From: a virus
Length of the DNA stretch: 23,186 nt
IMG/VR virus record: IMGVR_UViG_3300030202_002508
Coordinates: 1 to 23,186 of that record
Reading direction: 5' to 3' (one strand)
Shown here: one piece after another, positions 1 to 8,820 of the stretch
How positions within the stretch are numbered: the stretch's first letter is position 1
How the letters are laid out: each line of letters starts with the position of its first letter
The notes under the pieces: generated by a model
Database searches by the model: none
What the model saw: only the letters and a program-made list of their open reading frames with translations
What the model was told of the DNA's origin: nothing
Translations under genes and position numbers: made by a program

Positions 1-1
1 A

Positions 2-3000
2 TACGCAGATAAGTCAGAGTTATTTAGAAGATTAAAGACAGAATCAGAACGTTCCTTCCCTAAATTGGCTCAAGAAATAGCAGGTGCATATACAAAAACT
101 AAAGGTTTTGATAACATTGATAGAGATAAAGAGTTGGTTACACAAGCAATGGCTAGACACTTTAAGAGAGAGTATGAACAAAATCCTACAGAAAGTTTTA
201 GATCTAAAATTAGAGAGTTTATGAGATGGTTAATGGATGTCTTTAGTGATCTTAGCAAGTGGGTGGTAGGTAAAGACTTATCATTAGCACCAGGTATGAT
301 AGACAACGCTAACAACTTAACAAGTCTTTCTAAAATTTTAAATACAGGTGATTTAAAATTTAGTGTTGATAGAGCTATAAGAGAAGATAGAAAAGTTAGA
401 TTTAGTTTAACACCTAGATTTAAAAAGATATATAATAAAATAAAAGGTAAGGCTACATCAAAAAAACAAATTACTAGACTTGATGATCTTTACAATGTAA
501 GTATTAAAAGTGAAAAACCTATAGATGATTTTACTGTTTCTATGACAAAAAAGAAGAATCATCCTTTAGTAATATTAAATAAAAAAACACATAAGTATAT
601 TAGTGTAGAAAACGTTACTGATCCATTTACAAGTGTAACTACAAAAATTGGAGGACTTAGTTCTAAAAGTTACTCTATTAAAAAGGGAGATACTGTATCA
701 AGTATTGCTAAAGATTTAGGTACTACAGTAAAAAAGATTAAAGAATTAAACCCACCATCTGATAACTTAAACACACTTACAAAAGCAAATGGGCAAGCTA
801 TAAAAGAAATATATGTACCACAAGAAGATTTCCAAACTAATATGGATATTGGTAATGATTTTGATAACATAGTAAGTGCTATTGTGTTAGATGAAGGAAT
901 AGATAGTGTAGATTTAAAAGTTGTTAGCAAGGAAGTTGCAGAAGATTTCTACACAAGAATGAAAAAAGATCTTGCAATACTAACAAGAAATGGTGGTATC
1001 CTTATACCTCAAGTTGTGGTATCAGATAAACTTAATCAGATTGCAGGAACTATAGATTTATTATACATGGATGAGGATGGTAGTTTAGAGATCATAGATA
1101 TTAAGACAAGTAAAGATGCTTTAAATACTATTGTTAATGGTAAATTAAAGTATGAACAAGCATATTATCCTGTTAGTTATGGTAGTATTTTTTATGATCC
1201 TAGCAAGTCTCATGATGATCAGCAGAAGTTTACTAAAGAACAAATGCAAGCTTTACAGGTAAACTCTTATGCACAAATATTAAGAAATCAAGATTATGAT
1301 GTTGATTCTACTTTTACTTTTCATGTGCATACTCCTGTTACAGGTAAAGGTAAAAATCAAAAGTATACACAGAAATTTATCATTGAAGGTCTTAGATCAC
1401 AAGTTGAAACTGCAGATGTTCTTATTGGTGATCCAGCTAATAACAACTTTGCTTCTGAGATGATGGTAAAAGATATGTCTGATCCTACAGCTGGTAATAA
1501 ACTATTTACTTTAGATAAAGAAACAGGAGAGAATGAAATAGAAATTGATGAGTCTGAGATAGACGCAGTAGCAGAAAATGTTACTTCTAAAATGATGTCA
1601 ACAGAATCTGTGCTTGAGCAAATAACAGATTTTAAGGTTGCAATGTCTACAAGAAAGGAAAACTATCAAAGGGTAAAAAATCAAATTACTTATTTTAAAG
1701 ATGGTAAAGATGTTGTTCAAGAAATTGATAGGACTTTAGCAATTATAGATGCTGGTGTTGAAGATGGTAATGTAATACCTTTGTTTGAAGAAATTGTAAA
1801 ACAATCAACACAAGAGTTAGATGATTTTATTGAGTATGTTAATAACCCTGATAGTTATCTACAAGATCCTAATTATATATCTAAAGTTTTAAACTATTCA
1901 AAGATGGTAAATACTTATGAAAGTTTATCAGAAGTTGAAAAAGCAGAAGGTTTAACAAAAGCACAACTTCAACTTATAGCAAAACTTAGAGAAAGAATAT
2001 ATACAATTAATGGTAAAAGAGACGCTTTAGGAAATATAATAGAAGGTAAAGAAGGTTTAATAAATACCGCTATAGAAAATTTTGCTAAACAGTTTATTAA
2101 AGATAATTCTAAAAGAGATTTTACACAAGAAGATTTAGAAGACATATTAAGATGGGGTACAGATATTGGCATGATAGAATATCAAACAGGTACGTTAGCT
2201 ACATCAAGTGATACTATTCTAGCTTTAATGGATAAAGTATTTAAAAGAAAAAGGCAAGAGGTACTGGATAGAGTAGAGGAAAGGAATTCAGAAGTTAGAA
2301 GGTTAGCTTCAAGAATAGAAAAACTATCACCTGGTAGAAAAGCTAACTTTGATTTTATGATTGTTCTTGATGAAAATGGTGCTCCTACAGGAAATTATGT
2401 AAAGAAGATTGGTAGGAAGTATGTAGAAATGAAACAGGAAAGAACTGATAAACTTAAAAATTCTGATGGTGATCCTTTAGAATATGTAGTAAAACAAAAA
2501 TTAACACCCGAAGAAGTAGCTTATAATAAAAAGTTATATAAGGATAGACAGGAGTATAGGAGTTTTATGCAAGGTGAAAGAATTATAGATGGTAAAATAG
2601 AAGAGGGCAAGTATCACAGATATAGTGAAGAGTTTAAAAAAGAAAGATCAAAGTTTATGTTTTTTGATGGTCAGCAATGGCAGAAGAGAGACAGAGTGCC
2701 TTTAAATGAATATTTAGAATTTAGAACTAAATATTATAATCCTTCTAGTTTTTTTGTACCAATAAATGATCAAGATGGATTTACAGGATATTTAAAACCA
2801 AGAAGACAAGGATGGTTTCCTAAGTCTGAACATCTTGAAATTAAAGAGCAAAGTTCATCTGATTCAGGATCAATAAACTTTTTAGATCCAAAGTATCAAA
2901 AGATTATGAATCCTACTAATGCATTACAAGAAGCACAAAAAGAGTTTTATGAAATGTATATTAAGTATTTTGAACAAGACTTGCTTAAAAAACTTCCTAT

Positions 3001-5095
3001 GCGTGTTGTACAACAAATGCATGGTAGGCTACCACTTATAAAAGATACACAGTTTCAGCAACTTAAAAATGCTCCAAACATGATGTCTGAGTTATGGGCT
3101 AAAGTTAAAGGTGTTCCACGTGGTATTTATGATTTCTTTGCAACTAAAACTCAAAAGTCAAGAGTGGTTTTGACTGATGAGTATGGTAACTTTACAAGTA
3201 CTCTTCCAATATTTTATACAGGTAAAATTCAAACTGAACAAGATCTTCAACAAATATCTGATAAAATAAAAGTTAAAGAAGATGAAATAATTAAAGCTAA
3301 TGGTGATCCAAAAACAACACAACTAGCTATAGAGAAATTAAAACAACAACTTGAAGATTTAAAAGGTAAAAGAAGAAGAATGCAAAATAGACCTGAAGCA
3401 ACTGAACTTAGTAGAGATCTTGCTGATAGTTTAATAAGGTTTAGTGCAATGGCTGAAAATTATGAAATCATGTCAGGTGTAGAAGATACTCTTAGTTCAT
3501 TAATAAAAGTATTAGAAAGAAGAACATATGATCCAGCAACAGGTGATGATCTTAAAACTTTTAAAGATGGTGTAATGGAAAAAGCTGGACTAAAGGGTAG
3601 CTCAGGATTAGAAACTCCTTTGATTGTTAGAAGAGCAAAGAAATGGATGAAGATGGTATTTTATGATGATGATCAGAAAACAGAAAATGTATTTGAAAAG
3701 ATATCTAGAGGTTTGATTAGTTATACATCCTTAACATATGTTGGTCTTAACCCTTGGGGTAATTTAAATAACTATGCTATTGGTAGAATAAATAATTTAG
3801 TAGAGACAGCTGGTGCAAGATGGTATGATAGAAAAGCTGCTGCAAGAGCAACAAAAGAATTTAATCAAAGAATGATACCAGACTTTATGAAAAGAATGGG
3901 TGGTAGAACTTTTCTTAATGATGCAATGGGGGTAAGTCCAGGGCAGTATGAAAAGTATAAACCTGGTAGTAAGTATGAAGCTCTTGTAGAATTATTTAGA
4001 ATGATGGATGATAAAGCAGATATACGAGAACAAAACAAAACTGCTGGTAAAGAAAGCCCGTTAAGAAAAGCTATGAGTTGGGGGTATATGTTACAGGATG
4101 CTGCTGAGTATAATGTGCAAACTAAAGTTGGTATGTCTATACTGATGTCTACTAAAATATTTAAAAGTGGTGATCCAGATGGAAGTAAAAGTGCAATATC
4201 TCTTTTTGATGCTTATGAGTACAACCAAGAAACAGGTAAACTATCTTTACAAGAAGGGTATGATACAGTAATAGACTTTCAAACAGGCAAGCAACAAAAG
4301 ATGTCTGATAAAGCAAGATATGATATTAGACAATACATACGTGAGGTTAATATACATGTACATGGTAACTATGCTTATGAGGATAGAATGGTATTACAGT
4401 CTAGCGCATTAGGACAATTAGCTGCACAGTTTCATAAATGGATTGCTCCAGCTGTTAAGGCTAGATACAGATCAGAATATTTTGATGAGAATTTAGGTTG
4501 GATAGAAGGTAGATACAGAACCTTTTGGAATTTTATGACTTATACTGCTAAGAATATGACAGATATTAGAACAGCAGCTAAAGATTGGAAAGAGTTGCAA
4601 GGAGAGAAGGCAGAAATGAAAGTTAAAAATCTTCACAGAGTTGCAGGTGAATTAATGTTATTTATGATGACAGTGATGTTAAGACAAATGTTTGCCGCTA
4701 TGTGGGATGATACAGACGAAGATAAGAAGGGTACAATGAAAAGATTTCAAAATGCTTTTATGTATCAGATGGATAGGCAAAGAAGAGAGCTTCTTCAGTT
4801 TGTAAACCCTAGAGATGCTTTTATGTTAATGAAGTCTCCAATTAGTTCTGTAAGAATGATGAAAGAAATGTCTGAAGCATTAATGACTGGTGTACAAACA
4901 CCTTTTATTATTGGATCATATAGCTTACGTGGTGAAGGAGATGTTGAATTAGATAAAAGAATATACTATCAAAGAGGTGCTAAGAAAGGAGATCTTAAAC
5001 TTTACAAAGAATTCTATGATGCATTCCCAGGTCTTTATGCACTTAACAGATGGATGTCATATGATAATGTAAAAAACTTCTGGGTGGGGGATTAA
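2..5095 (+). CDS. Giant multidomain phage protein (LysM + RecB/Cas4-like nuclease), 5' partial
   Basis: The frame is open from the window edge, so the true start lies upstream; a TTG at nt 65 is only an apparent start. In order: a charged helical N-part; a probable PD-(D/E)XK nuclease domain opening with a SVTTKIGG segment (nt ~632-655); a clear LysM domain (nt ~664-830, core YSIKKGDTVSSIAKDLGTTV); then the rest of the nuclease fold with GTID and IIDIKTS (nt ~1047-1111, the D...D-x-K signature) and a QVNSYAQ segment like the QxxxY motif of RecB/Cas4 nucleases (nt ~1255). A long, charged, coiled-coil-rich region follows, then hydrophobic segments near nt 3715-3785 and 4640-4710. Size and mosaic structure fit phage large polyvalent or ejected virion proteins, which is inference. 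The region before the window may hold a metallopeptidase, since similar N-terminal sequence often follows one; this cannot be seen. It ends convergent to the RNR operon. Confidence 0.75.
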   Translation, partial: YADKSELFRRLKTESERSFPKLAQEIAGAYTKTKGFDNIDRDKELVTQAMARHFKREYEQNPTESFRSKIREFMRWLMDVFSDLSKWVVGKDLSLAPGMIDNANNLTSLSKILNTGDLKFSVDRAIREDRKVRFSLTPRFKKIYNKIKGKATSKKQITRLDDLYNVSIKSEKPIDDFTVSMTKKKNHPLVILNKKTHKYISVENVTDPFTSVTTKIGGLSSKSYSIKKGDTVSSIAKDLGTTVKKIKELNPPSDNLNTLTKANGQAIKEIYVPQEDFQTNMDIGNDFDNIVSAIVLDEGIDSVDLKVVSKEVAEDFYTRMKKDLAILTRNGGILIPQVVVSDKLNQIAGTIDLLYMDEDGSLEIIDIKTSKDALNTIVNGKLKYEQAYYPVSYGSIFYDPSKSHDDQQKFTKEQMQALQVNSYAQILRNQDYDVDSTFTFHVHTPVTGKGKNQKYTQKFIIEGLRSQVETADVLIGDPANNNFASEMMVKDMSDPTAGNKLFTLDKETGENEIEIDESEIDAVAENVTSKMMSTESVLEQITDFKVAMSTRKENYQRVKNQITYFKDGKDVVQEIDRTLAIIDAGVEDGNVIPLFEEIVKQSTQELDDFIEYVNNPDSYLQDPNYISKVLNYSKMVNTYESLSEVEKAEGLTKAQLQLIAKLRERIYTINGKRDALGNIIEGKEGLINTAIENFAKQFIKDNSKRDFTQEDLEDILRWGTDIGMIEYQTGTLATSSDTILALMDKVFKRKRQEVLDRVEERNSEVRRLASRIEKLSPGRKANFDFMIVLDENGAPTGNYVKKIGRKYVEMKQERTDKLKNSDGDPLEYVVKQKLTPEEVAYNKKLYKDRQEYRSFMQGERIIDGKIEEGKYHRYSEEFKKERSKFMFFDGQQWQKRDRVPLNEYLEFRTKYYNPSSFFVPINDQDGFTGYLKPRRQGWFPKSEHLEIKEQSSSDSGSINFLDPKYQKIMNPTNALQEAQKEFYEMYIKYFEQDLLKKLPMRVVQQMHGRLPLIKDTQFQQLKNAPNMMSELWAKVKGVPRGIYDFFATKTQKSRVVLTDEYGNFTSTLPIFYTGKIQTEQDLQQISDKIKVKEDEIIKANGDPKTTQLAIEKLKQQLEDLKGKRRRMQNRPEATELSRDLADSLIRFSAMAENYEIMSGVEDTLSSLIKVLERRTYDPATGDDLKTFKDGVMEKAGLKGSSGLETPLIVRRAKKWMKMVFYDDDQKTENVFEKISRGLISYTSLTYVGLNPWGNLNNYAIGRINNLVETAGARWYDRKAAARATKEFNQRMIPDFMKRMGGRTFLNDAMGVSPGQYEKYKPGSKYEALVELFRMMDDKADIREQNKTAGKESPLRKAMSWGYMLQDAAEYNVQTKVGMSILMSTKIFKSGDPDGSKSAISLFDAYEYNQETGKLSLQEGYDTVIDFQTGKQQKMSDKARYDIRQYIREVNIHVHGNYAYEDRMVLQSSALGQLAAQFHKWIAPAVKARYRSEYFDENLGWIEGRYRTFWNFMTYTAKNMTDIRTAAKDWKELQGEKAEMKVKNLHRVAGELMLFMMTVMLRQMFAAMWDDTDEDKKGTMKRFQNAFMYQMDRQRRELLQFVNPRDAFMLMKSPISSVRMMKEMSEALMTGVQTPFIIGSYSLRGEGDVELDKRIYYQRGAKKGDLKLYKEFYDAFPGLYALNRWMSYDNVKNFWVGD

Positions 5096-5131
5096 TTCAC
5101 AATTCCTTAACTTTCCTTTAACATTAGAGTT

Positions 5132-5144
5132 GTATATTATTAGT
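5132..5144 (+). promoter_or_regulatory. Possible promoter motif, copy 1 (GTATATTAT)
   Basis: The 9-mer GTATATTAT preceded by TT matches three other intergenic sites (nt 7466, 8791, 15871) that sit 30-41 nt before start codons. Here the only downstream plus-strand ORF is a dubious 24-codon one, and transcription would run antisense to the RNR operon. It is therefore the weakest copy of the set. Confidence 0.3.
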
Positions 5145-5187
5145 ATGAGAATAAACATTACTAATTACATATACGTGCTGATAATAA

Positions 5188-5340
5188 TCACTGCTTTTGC
5201 TTTTGGTCTTTTGATTTAAAAGGACAGTGTCTACAACCATTACCACAGCAGTACCCTCTTTTAAGGTGGTATGCTGCAGTCATGACCATGTTGCCGTTCC
5301 GGTCTTTATAGGAATATGGATTAAACTCACCTGACTTCAC
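5188..5340 (-). CDS. Small Cys-rich protein, DUF5522-like (50 aa)
   Basis: Reading on the minus strand from a GTG that overlaps the last codons of the RNR gene gives a 50-residue protein containing HLKRGYCCGNGCRHCPF. This dense Cys pattern (CC-x3-C-x2-C) is the hallmark of DUF5522-like small proteins of Bacteroidota, probably metal-binding, of unknown function. The GTG is chosen because it keeps the usual ~30 residues before the Cys motif; other GTGs lie just upstream, and an in-frame ATG occurs at MVMTAAYHL. The 14-nt overlap with the RNR end implies translational coupling. A role in supporting the reductase, for example metal or thiol handling, is speculation from position only. Confidence 0.7.
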   Translation of the reverse strand: MKSGEFNPYSYKDRNGNMVMTAAYHLKRGYCCGNGCRHCPFKSKDQKQKQ

Positions 5341-7192
5341 AAGCACCACCAGCACATGCTAGCTCTCCCATTAGATTAGTTTCATCATCATCTTCTATAA
5401 CTTTAGAAAGATCTATATCCATTAATGATGTAGCCATTGTATTAAACTTATGCTCATCTATATCCTCAAATGGAGCTTGAGTGTAAGTGCCACCATCATA
5501 AGGTAGCACAGCCAGCCCATTATAATGATCTCTATTATTCCACATCCATTCACCTGCATCATTCCAATCTTCATCTTTTAAACTAATAGTAGCTGATACA
5601 TTATGACTGTTAGATCCTGTCCTATGTCCAGGTTTAACCCATTCAGTTGCAACTTTTTTAACTCTTTCTAATAGTTGAAAAGCAGATTCAGTTCTTAGTA
5701 TAGATCCTCCTGGTGCTTTTTGAGGTATACTTATTACAGCAGTATCATGACCACGGAACACACAGTCTTCTACAAGATCAGGATGATTGTTTGCAAGATA
5801 TCTATATATAGATTCATTTTTACCTACACGTATTCTTCTTACATAATAGTCATTATGCCATGCGTGTATACCAGAACTAGTACCTAATGTTAATGATGTT
5901 GTACCAGCAGGTTTTACTGTTGTTGTTCTAGCAGCTTTTTTAATTCCAATAATTTTAGCTACACGTGCGTTTTCTTTATTAACAATCTTTGCTGCAGTAG
6001 TCATATCTATATAGTCAGCAAGAACTTTTTTAGATCCTATACCAGTCATAGATACACCAATTAATGCATCTTTTTCTGTAGTCTCTTGCCATATTGGTCT
6101 TAGATAGTGGAAGTTAGTGTATCCTGCTTGAAGTGTTCCTATAAATGCAGCAGCTTTAACTCTTGCTTCTAAGTCTTCTTGAGATTCAATATTACTTACA
6201 TTAACTTCACAAAGGTTACAGAATTGAAAAGGACGTAAAGCAATTTCACAACATGGGTTTGTACCCCAGTCTTTGTCATTGTTAAAGTAAATACCAGGTT
6301 CACCGGCTTTACTTAACTCAACTCTTTTCCATAGATCCATAAAGAAAGACTTAGTTATTTTATGTCTCATAAGAACAGCAGAGTTATTAGCTCTACCACG
6401 TTGTGGATTTAGTTCCCACCAAGCTCCAGACTTACAAGCAATCATTTCACTATCATCAGCACTAAATAGACTGATTAATGCAGCACGTCTAATACCACCT
6501 GCTAATACAGCATCTGCTATATGACAAACAATATCATGTACTTCTAATGTAGATAATGCATCACCATCTTCTTTATTTTCTAATATACCTGTTATTTTTA
6601 ATATACATTCTTTTAATGGTTGTGGACCAGGGGCTTTACCTCCTGATGTAACCAGTCTAGCACCTTTAGGTCTAATATCTGAATAGTCAAATACTATACG
6701 TGAACTTTTACCATTTAGGTAAGACTTCATTAGAATCTTAACTGCATCTGCCCATCCTTCTATAGAGTCACTAATTAAATAGCGTCTAGTTCTTTTTGAA
6801 TAAGGTTTGTTTATTAATGGAAGTTTTTCTACATGATGCTGTTGTACTGAATAACCAACACCTGTACCACCAAGTAATAAAAACATGGTTTCACTAAATG
6901 CGTTTACATCATCTATAGGAAGGTATGCACAGTTATATATTCTATTAGGACTGATCTCAATTGGTTTACCTGCAAATTGCATAGATCTCATAGATGGTAA
7001 TATTTTTTTGTTATATACATATGTATAAGCAGCAACTATATCATCTTTAAGTATATCATATTTTTTTATGTGCATGTTCATATTTCTTGTTACTAGTTCT
7101 TCCCAAGTCTCTCTTCTTTTTAACTCTGGTAAATATTTTGCGTATTTCATATAGACAGTGATATCACTAAGGATCTTGTTATTCAATTCCAT
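5327..7192 (-). CDS. nrdJ: Adenosylcobalamin-dependent ribonucleoside-triphosphate reductase (class II)
   Basis: Converts ribonucleotides to deoxyribonucleotides for phage DNA synthesis, using a B12-derived radical and no oxygen-dependent subunit. The 621-aa product matches the monomeric class II type. It has C88 in YNCAYLP, then NPCCEIALRPFQFC holding the probable thiyl-radical C314, E316 and C325. These align with C119, C408, E410 and C419 of the Lactobacillus leichmannii enzyme. The C-terminal CAGGAC supplies the shuttle pair C613/C618 (equivalent to C731/C736). GGTGVGYSV and SNSHNVSATISL are further family segments. It is shorter than the ~740-aa L. leichmannii enzyme, as phage versions often are. 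No cobalamin riboswitch is visible in the ~70-nt leader; an AT palindrome lies 50 nt upstream. It is followed by an overlapping DUF5522-like ORF. Confidence 0.95.
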   Translation of the reverse strand: MELNNKILSDITVYMKYAKYLPELKRRETWEELVTRNMNMHIKKYDILKDDIVAAYTYVYNKKILPSMRSMQFAGKPIEISPNRIYNCAYLPIDDVNAFSETMFLLLGGTGVGYSVQQHHVEKLPLINKPYSKRTRRYLISDSIEGWADAVKILMKSYLNGKSSRIVFDYSDIRPKGARLVTSGGKAPGPQPLKECILKITGILENKEDGDALSTLEVHDIVCHIADAVLAGGIRRAALISLFSADDSEMIACKSGAWWELNPQRGRANNSAVLMRHKITKSFFMDLWKRVELSKAGEPGIYFNNDKDWGTNPCCEIALRPFQFCNLCEVNVSNIESQEDLEARVKAAAFIGTLQAGYTNFHYLRPIWQETTEKDALIGVSMTGIGSKKVLADYIDMTTAAKIVNKENARVAKIIGIKKAARTTTVKPAGTTSLTLGTSSGIHAWHNDYYVRRIRVGKNESIYRYLANNHPDLVEDCVFRGHDTAVISIPQKAPGGSILRTESAFQLLERVKKVATEWVKPGHRTGSNSHNVSATISLKDEDWNDAGEWMWNNRDHYNGLAVLPYDGGTYTQAPFEDIDEHKFNTMATSLMDIDLSKVIEDDDETNLMGELACAGGACEVR

Positions 7193-7242
7193 TTTTTTAG
7201 TTATTTAATAGTTAATAAATGCAGATGCCTGAGATGAACAGG

Positions 7243-7259
7243 TAATTATAATATAATTA
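7243..7259 (-). promoter_or_regulatory. 17-bp AT palindrome upstream of nrdJ
   Basis: TAATTATA-A-TATAATTA is a perfect inverted repeat of 8-bp arms around one base. It lies ~50 nt upstream of the nrdJ ATG and just after the stop of the preceding minus-strand gene. On the minus strand it reads TATATTATAAT, the core also found in the plus-strand promoter-like motifs. It could be a promoter, an operator, or both; AT-rich background makes chance palindromes possible. Confidence 0.4.
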
Positions 7260-7263
7260 AAAA

Positions 7264-7443
7264 TTATGATTTAGGATGCAAGTATGTGAAAGAAATAGTA
7301 AAAAATAAAAATCCAAAAGATACTATGGTTGCAGGTTCCCACTTCTTAACAAACTGCACCTCACATTGTTGCACGTATATTCCTAATAAAGGTGATTCTG
7401 AAAGCATCTCAATTCCAAAACTAAATCTTTTCATATTTCTCAT
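7264..7443 (-). CDS. Small single-TM protein (59 aa)
   Basis: A minus-strand ORF with an ATG start (a second ATG at codon 4) and the same polarity as nrdJ, which lies 71 nt downstream. The N-terminal half is mixed (SFGIEMLSESPLLGIYVQQC) and the C-terminal third is hydrophobic (residues ~38-54), predicting one membrane segment. I recognise no family. It is preferred over the overlapping plus-strand reading frame because it starts with ATG, sits directly behind the divergent promoter palindrome, and has normal coding composition for this window. Confidence 0.6.
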   Translation of the reverse strand: MRNMKRFSFGIEMLSESPLLGIYVQQCEVQFVKKWEPATIVSFGFLFFTISFTYLHPKS

Positions 7444-7462
7444 TTTTAATTGGTTATATTTT

Positions 7463-7487
7463 TTTGTATATTATAATAGTATACAAA
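7463..7487. promoter_or_regulatory. Divergent promoter/operator palindrome
   Basis: TTTGTATA and TATACAAA form a perfect 8-bp inverted repeat around the spacer TTATAATAG. Both strands therefore present TTTGTATA followed by a TATA-rich box. On the plus strand the GTATATTAT element lies 41 nt before the ATG at 7507; on the minus strand the palindrome lies ~20-40 nt before the ATG at 7443. It sits exactly at the switch between the minus-strand RNR block and the plus-strand late block, as expected of a bidirectional control site. Confidence 0.6.
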
Positions 7488-7506
7488 TATAATAAAAATA
7501 AATACT

Positions 7507-7818
7507 ATGGCAAATTCACCTTCAGGATTAAATGCAGATCCTAAATTTAAAATGATGATTGATGTCTTAAGAGACACAATGGTACAAGGTTATGCTAAAC
7601 AAGGAGCAACTTTTATCAATGATACAGCTCAACATACAGCAGGATATTATGCAATTCAAGGTATAAATGCTGCAAAATTAGATGTTAGTGATTGTGTTTT
7701 TGGTTCTGGTATGACAGACTTTGATGCAGATTTTACTATACCAAATGGAGCAATTATATATGGAAACTTTAGTACAGTAAGTTTAGATACCGGTTCATGT
7801 ATAGCTTATAAAAAATAA
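7507..7818 (+). CDS. Putative small virion protein (103 aa)
   Basis: First gene of the plus-strand late block, starting ~20 nt after the divergent promoter palindrome with an A/T-only leader. The N-terminal half is polar and helical (MANSPSGLNADPKFKMMIDV). The C-terminal half (TIPNGAIIYGNFSTVSLDTG) has the short alternating beta pattern of small phage structural proteins. No signal peptide or membrane segment is seen. The next gene starts 2 nt after the stop, so they are co-transcribed. A structural role is inferred from position; no family is recognised. Confidence 0.75.
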   Translation: MANSPSGLNADPKFKMMIDVLRDTMVQGYAKQGATFINDTAQHTAGYYAIQGINAAKLDVSDCVFGSGMTDFDADFTIPNGAIIYGNFSTVSLDTGSCIAYKK

Positions 7819-7820
7819 TT

Positions 7821-8768
7821 ATGATTGGTATAGGTCCTTCAATAGCTAAAGGTCAAATAATTAATGACCCCTCATCAATACCTGACTTAGTTCTTTGGTA
7901 TGATTTTACTGATATAAGTAGTTTGCGTAAAGAAAGAGATGGAACTGTTAATGTAACTGCTAATAATGATATTGTTCATTGGGCACAAAATCTTGCAAAT
8001 GGTGATGCAAATGGAATACTAGGAAGTTTTGCACGTTCAGAGGCAAATGGATCTTCTTATGGTGGAAAATTTAAAACCGGTGGAGCAGGTGGTCAATCTT
8101 ATTTACAATTTGCAGAAACTGATTCAGATAACTCACATGGGTTAAGATCTGGTTTTATAGCTGCTGATGCTACAGATGATGGTGGTGTTGCCTCTGATAA
8201 ATTTAGTGATGTAACTCTTAATGTATCTGATCTTACAATTATTCAGGTTTTAAAACATGATGATACTGTTATAGAAGAAGATGATGTTCCTCTTTTTATG
8301 AATGGTTATCCTGCAGTTGGTGGAGATACCAACAGTTTTCAATTTACTAGTTCTAAAAATCAAAGCACTGAAAAATTTGGTTTGGGATATGTAGTAGTTG
8401 CAGGAGGGATTGATGCAGAATCTAGTGTTACAAATGATACCCTTGATGCAAATACACATGCAATGATTATGAGATCTACATCAGGAGCAAATAATATGAC
8501 ACTAGAAGTTGATGGAGTTGAACAAACAGATACAGATACACCAGATGATAGAACAATGAAATTTGATAGATCAACCGGAGCAACCACTCTTGTAGCTGGA
8601 GGTGCTTTTTTAAGTATAGGTGGTTTATTTTTAAATGGTAGTAATATTACAAAGTCTTGGAGAGGTGCTATATATGAGACTATGATATTTAGTAGATTTA
8701 TAAGTGATGAAGAATTAGCAAGTTTAGAGGTATATTTTGCAGGTAAATACGGAATAACCTTCAGTTAA
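7821..8768 (+). CDS. LamG/concanavalin-like lectin-fold virion protein
   Basis: A 315-aa protein with the layout of LamG-like jelly-roll domains. Near the N-terminus is IPDLVLWYDFTD; in the middle are glycine- and aspartate-rich strands; near the end is WRGAIYETMIFSRFISDEE, then LEVYFAGKYGI. The last part is the familiar closing strand and helix of phage and bacterial LamG domains (iiyxRxLSDeE...YLxxKYGI). Such domains bind glycans or peptides, and on phages they are often found on tail or head fibres. No signal peptide is present, as expected for a virion part assembled in the cytoplasm. It could bind a surface glycan of the host; the ligand is unknown. Confidence 0.75.
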   Translation: MIGIGPSIAKGQIINDPSSIPDLVLWYDFTDISSLRKERDGTVNVTANNDIVHWAQNLANGDANGILGSFARSEANGSSYGGKFKTGGAGGQSYLQFAETDSDNSHGLRSGFIAADATDDGGVASDKFSDVTLNVSDLTIIQVLKHDDTVIEEDDVPLFMNGYPAVGGDTNSFQFTSSKNQSTEKFGLGYVVVAGGIDAESSVTNDTLDANTHAMIMRSTSGANNMTLEVDGVEQTDTDTPDDRTMKFDRSTGATTLVAGGAFLSIGGLFLNGSNITKSWRGAIYETMIFSRFISDEELASLEVYFAGKYGITFS

Positions 8769-8787
8769 TTTTTAAAATCATAAAAAA

Positions 8788-8805
8788 TTAGTATATTATA
8801 ATATA
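8788..8805 (+). promoter_or_regulatory. Promoter-like AT palindrome, copy 3
   Basis: TTAGTATATTATAATATA includes a perfect 14-bp palindrome (nt 8792-8805) and the recurring GTATATTAT 9-mer. It lies 30 nt before the ATG at 8821 and follows the only clear gap in this stretch of the late block, so it may start a separate transcript for the small beta-protein genes. Confidence 0.45.
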
Positions 8806-8820
8806 AAGTAGTTTATAATT

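Noticed and set aside
5139-5165. ATTAGTA/TACTAAT inverted repeat as terminator of the giant gene
   Set aside because: The stem is 7 bp and almost all A/T with a 13-nt loop and no T-run; too weak to call.
5145-5219. Plus-strand 24-aa hydrophobic ORF
   Set aside because: It begins only 4 nt after the promoter-like motif and largely overlaps the better-supported DUF5522-like gene on the other strand; not convincing as a gene.
7193-7263. Cobalamin riboswitch before the B12-dependent reductase
   Set aside because: The leader is about 70 nt and AT-rich, with only a weak 4-bp CCTG/CAGG hairpin; far too small for a cobalamin riboswitch.
7286-7492. Plus-strand 68-aa ORF
   Set aside because: It starts with GTG, runs through the divergent promoter palindrome, and is the shadow of the better minus-strand 59-aa ORF, which has an ATG start and fits the RNR block.
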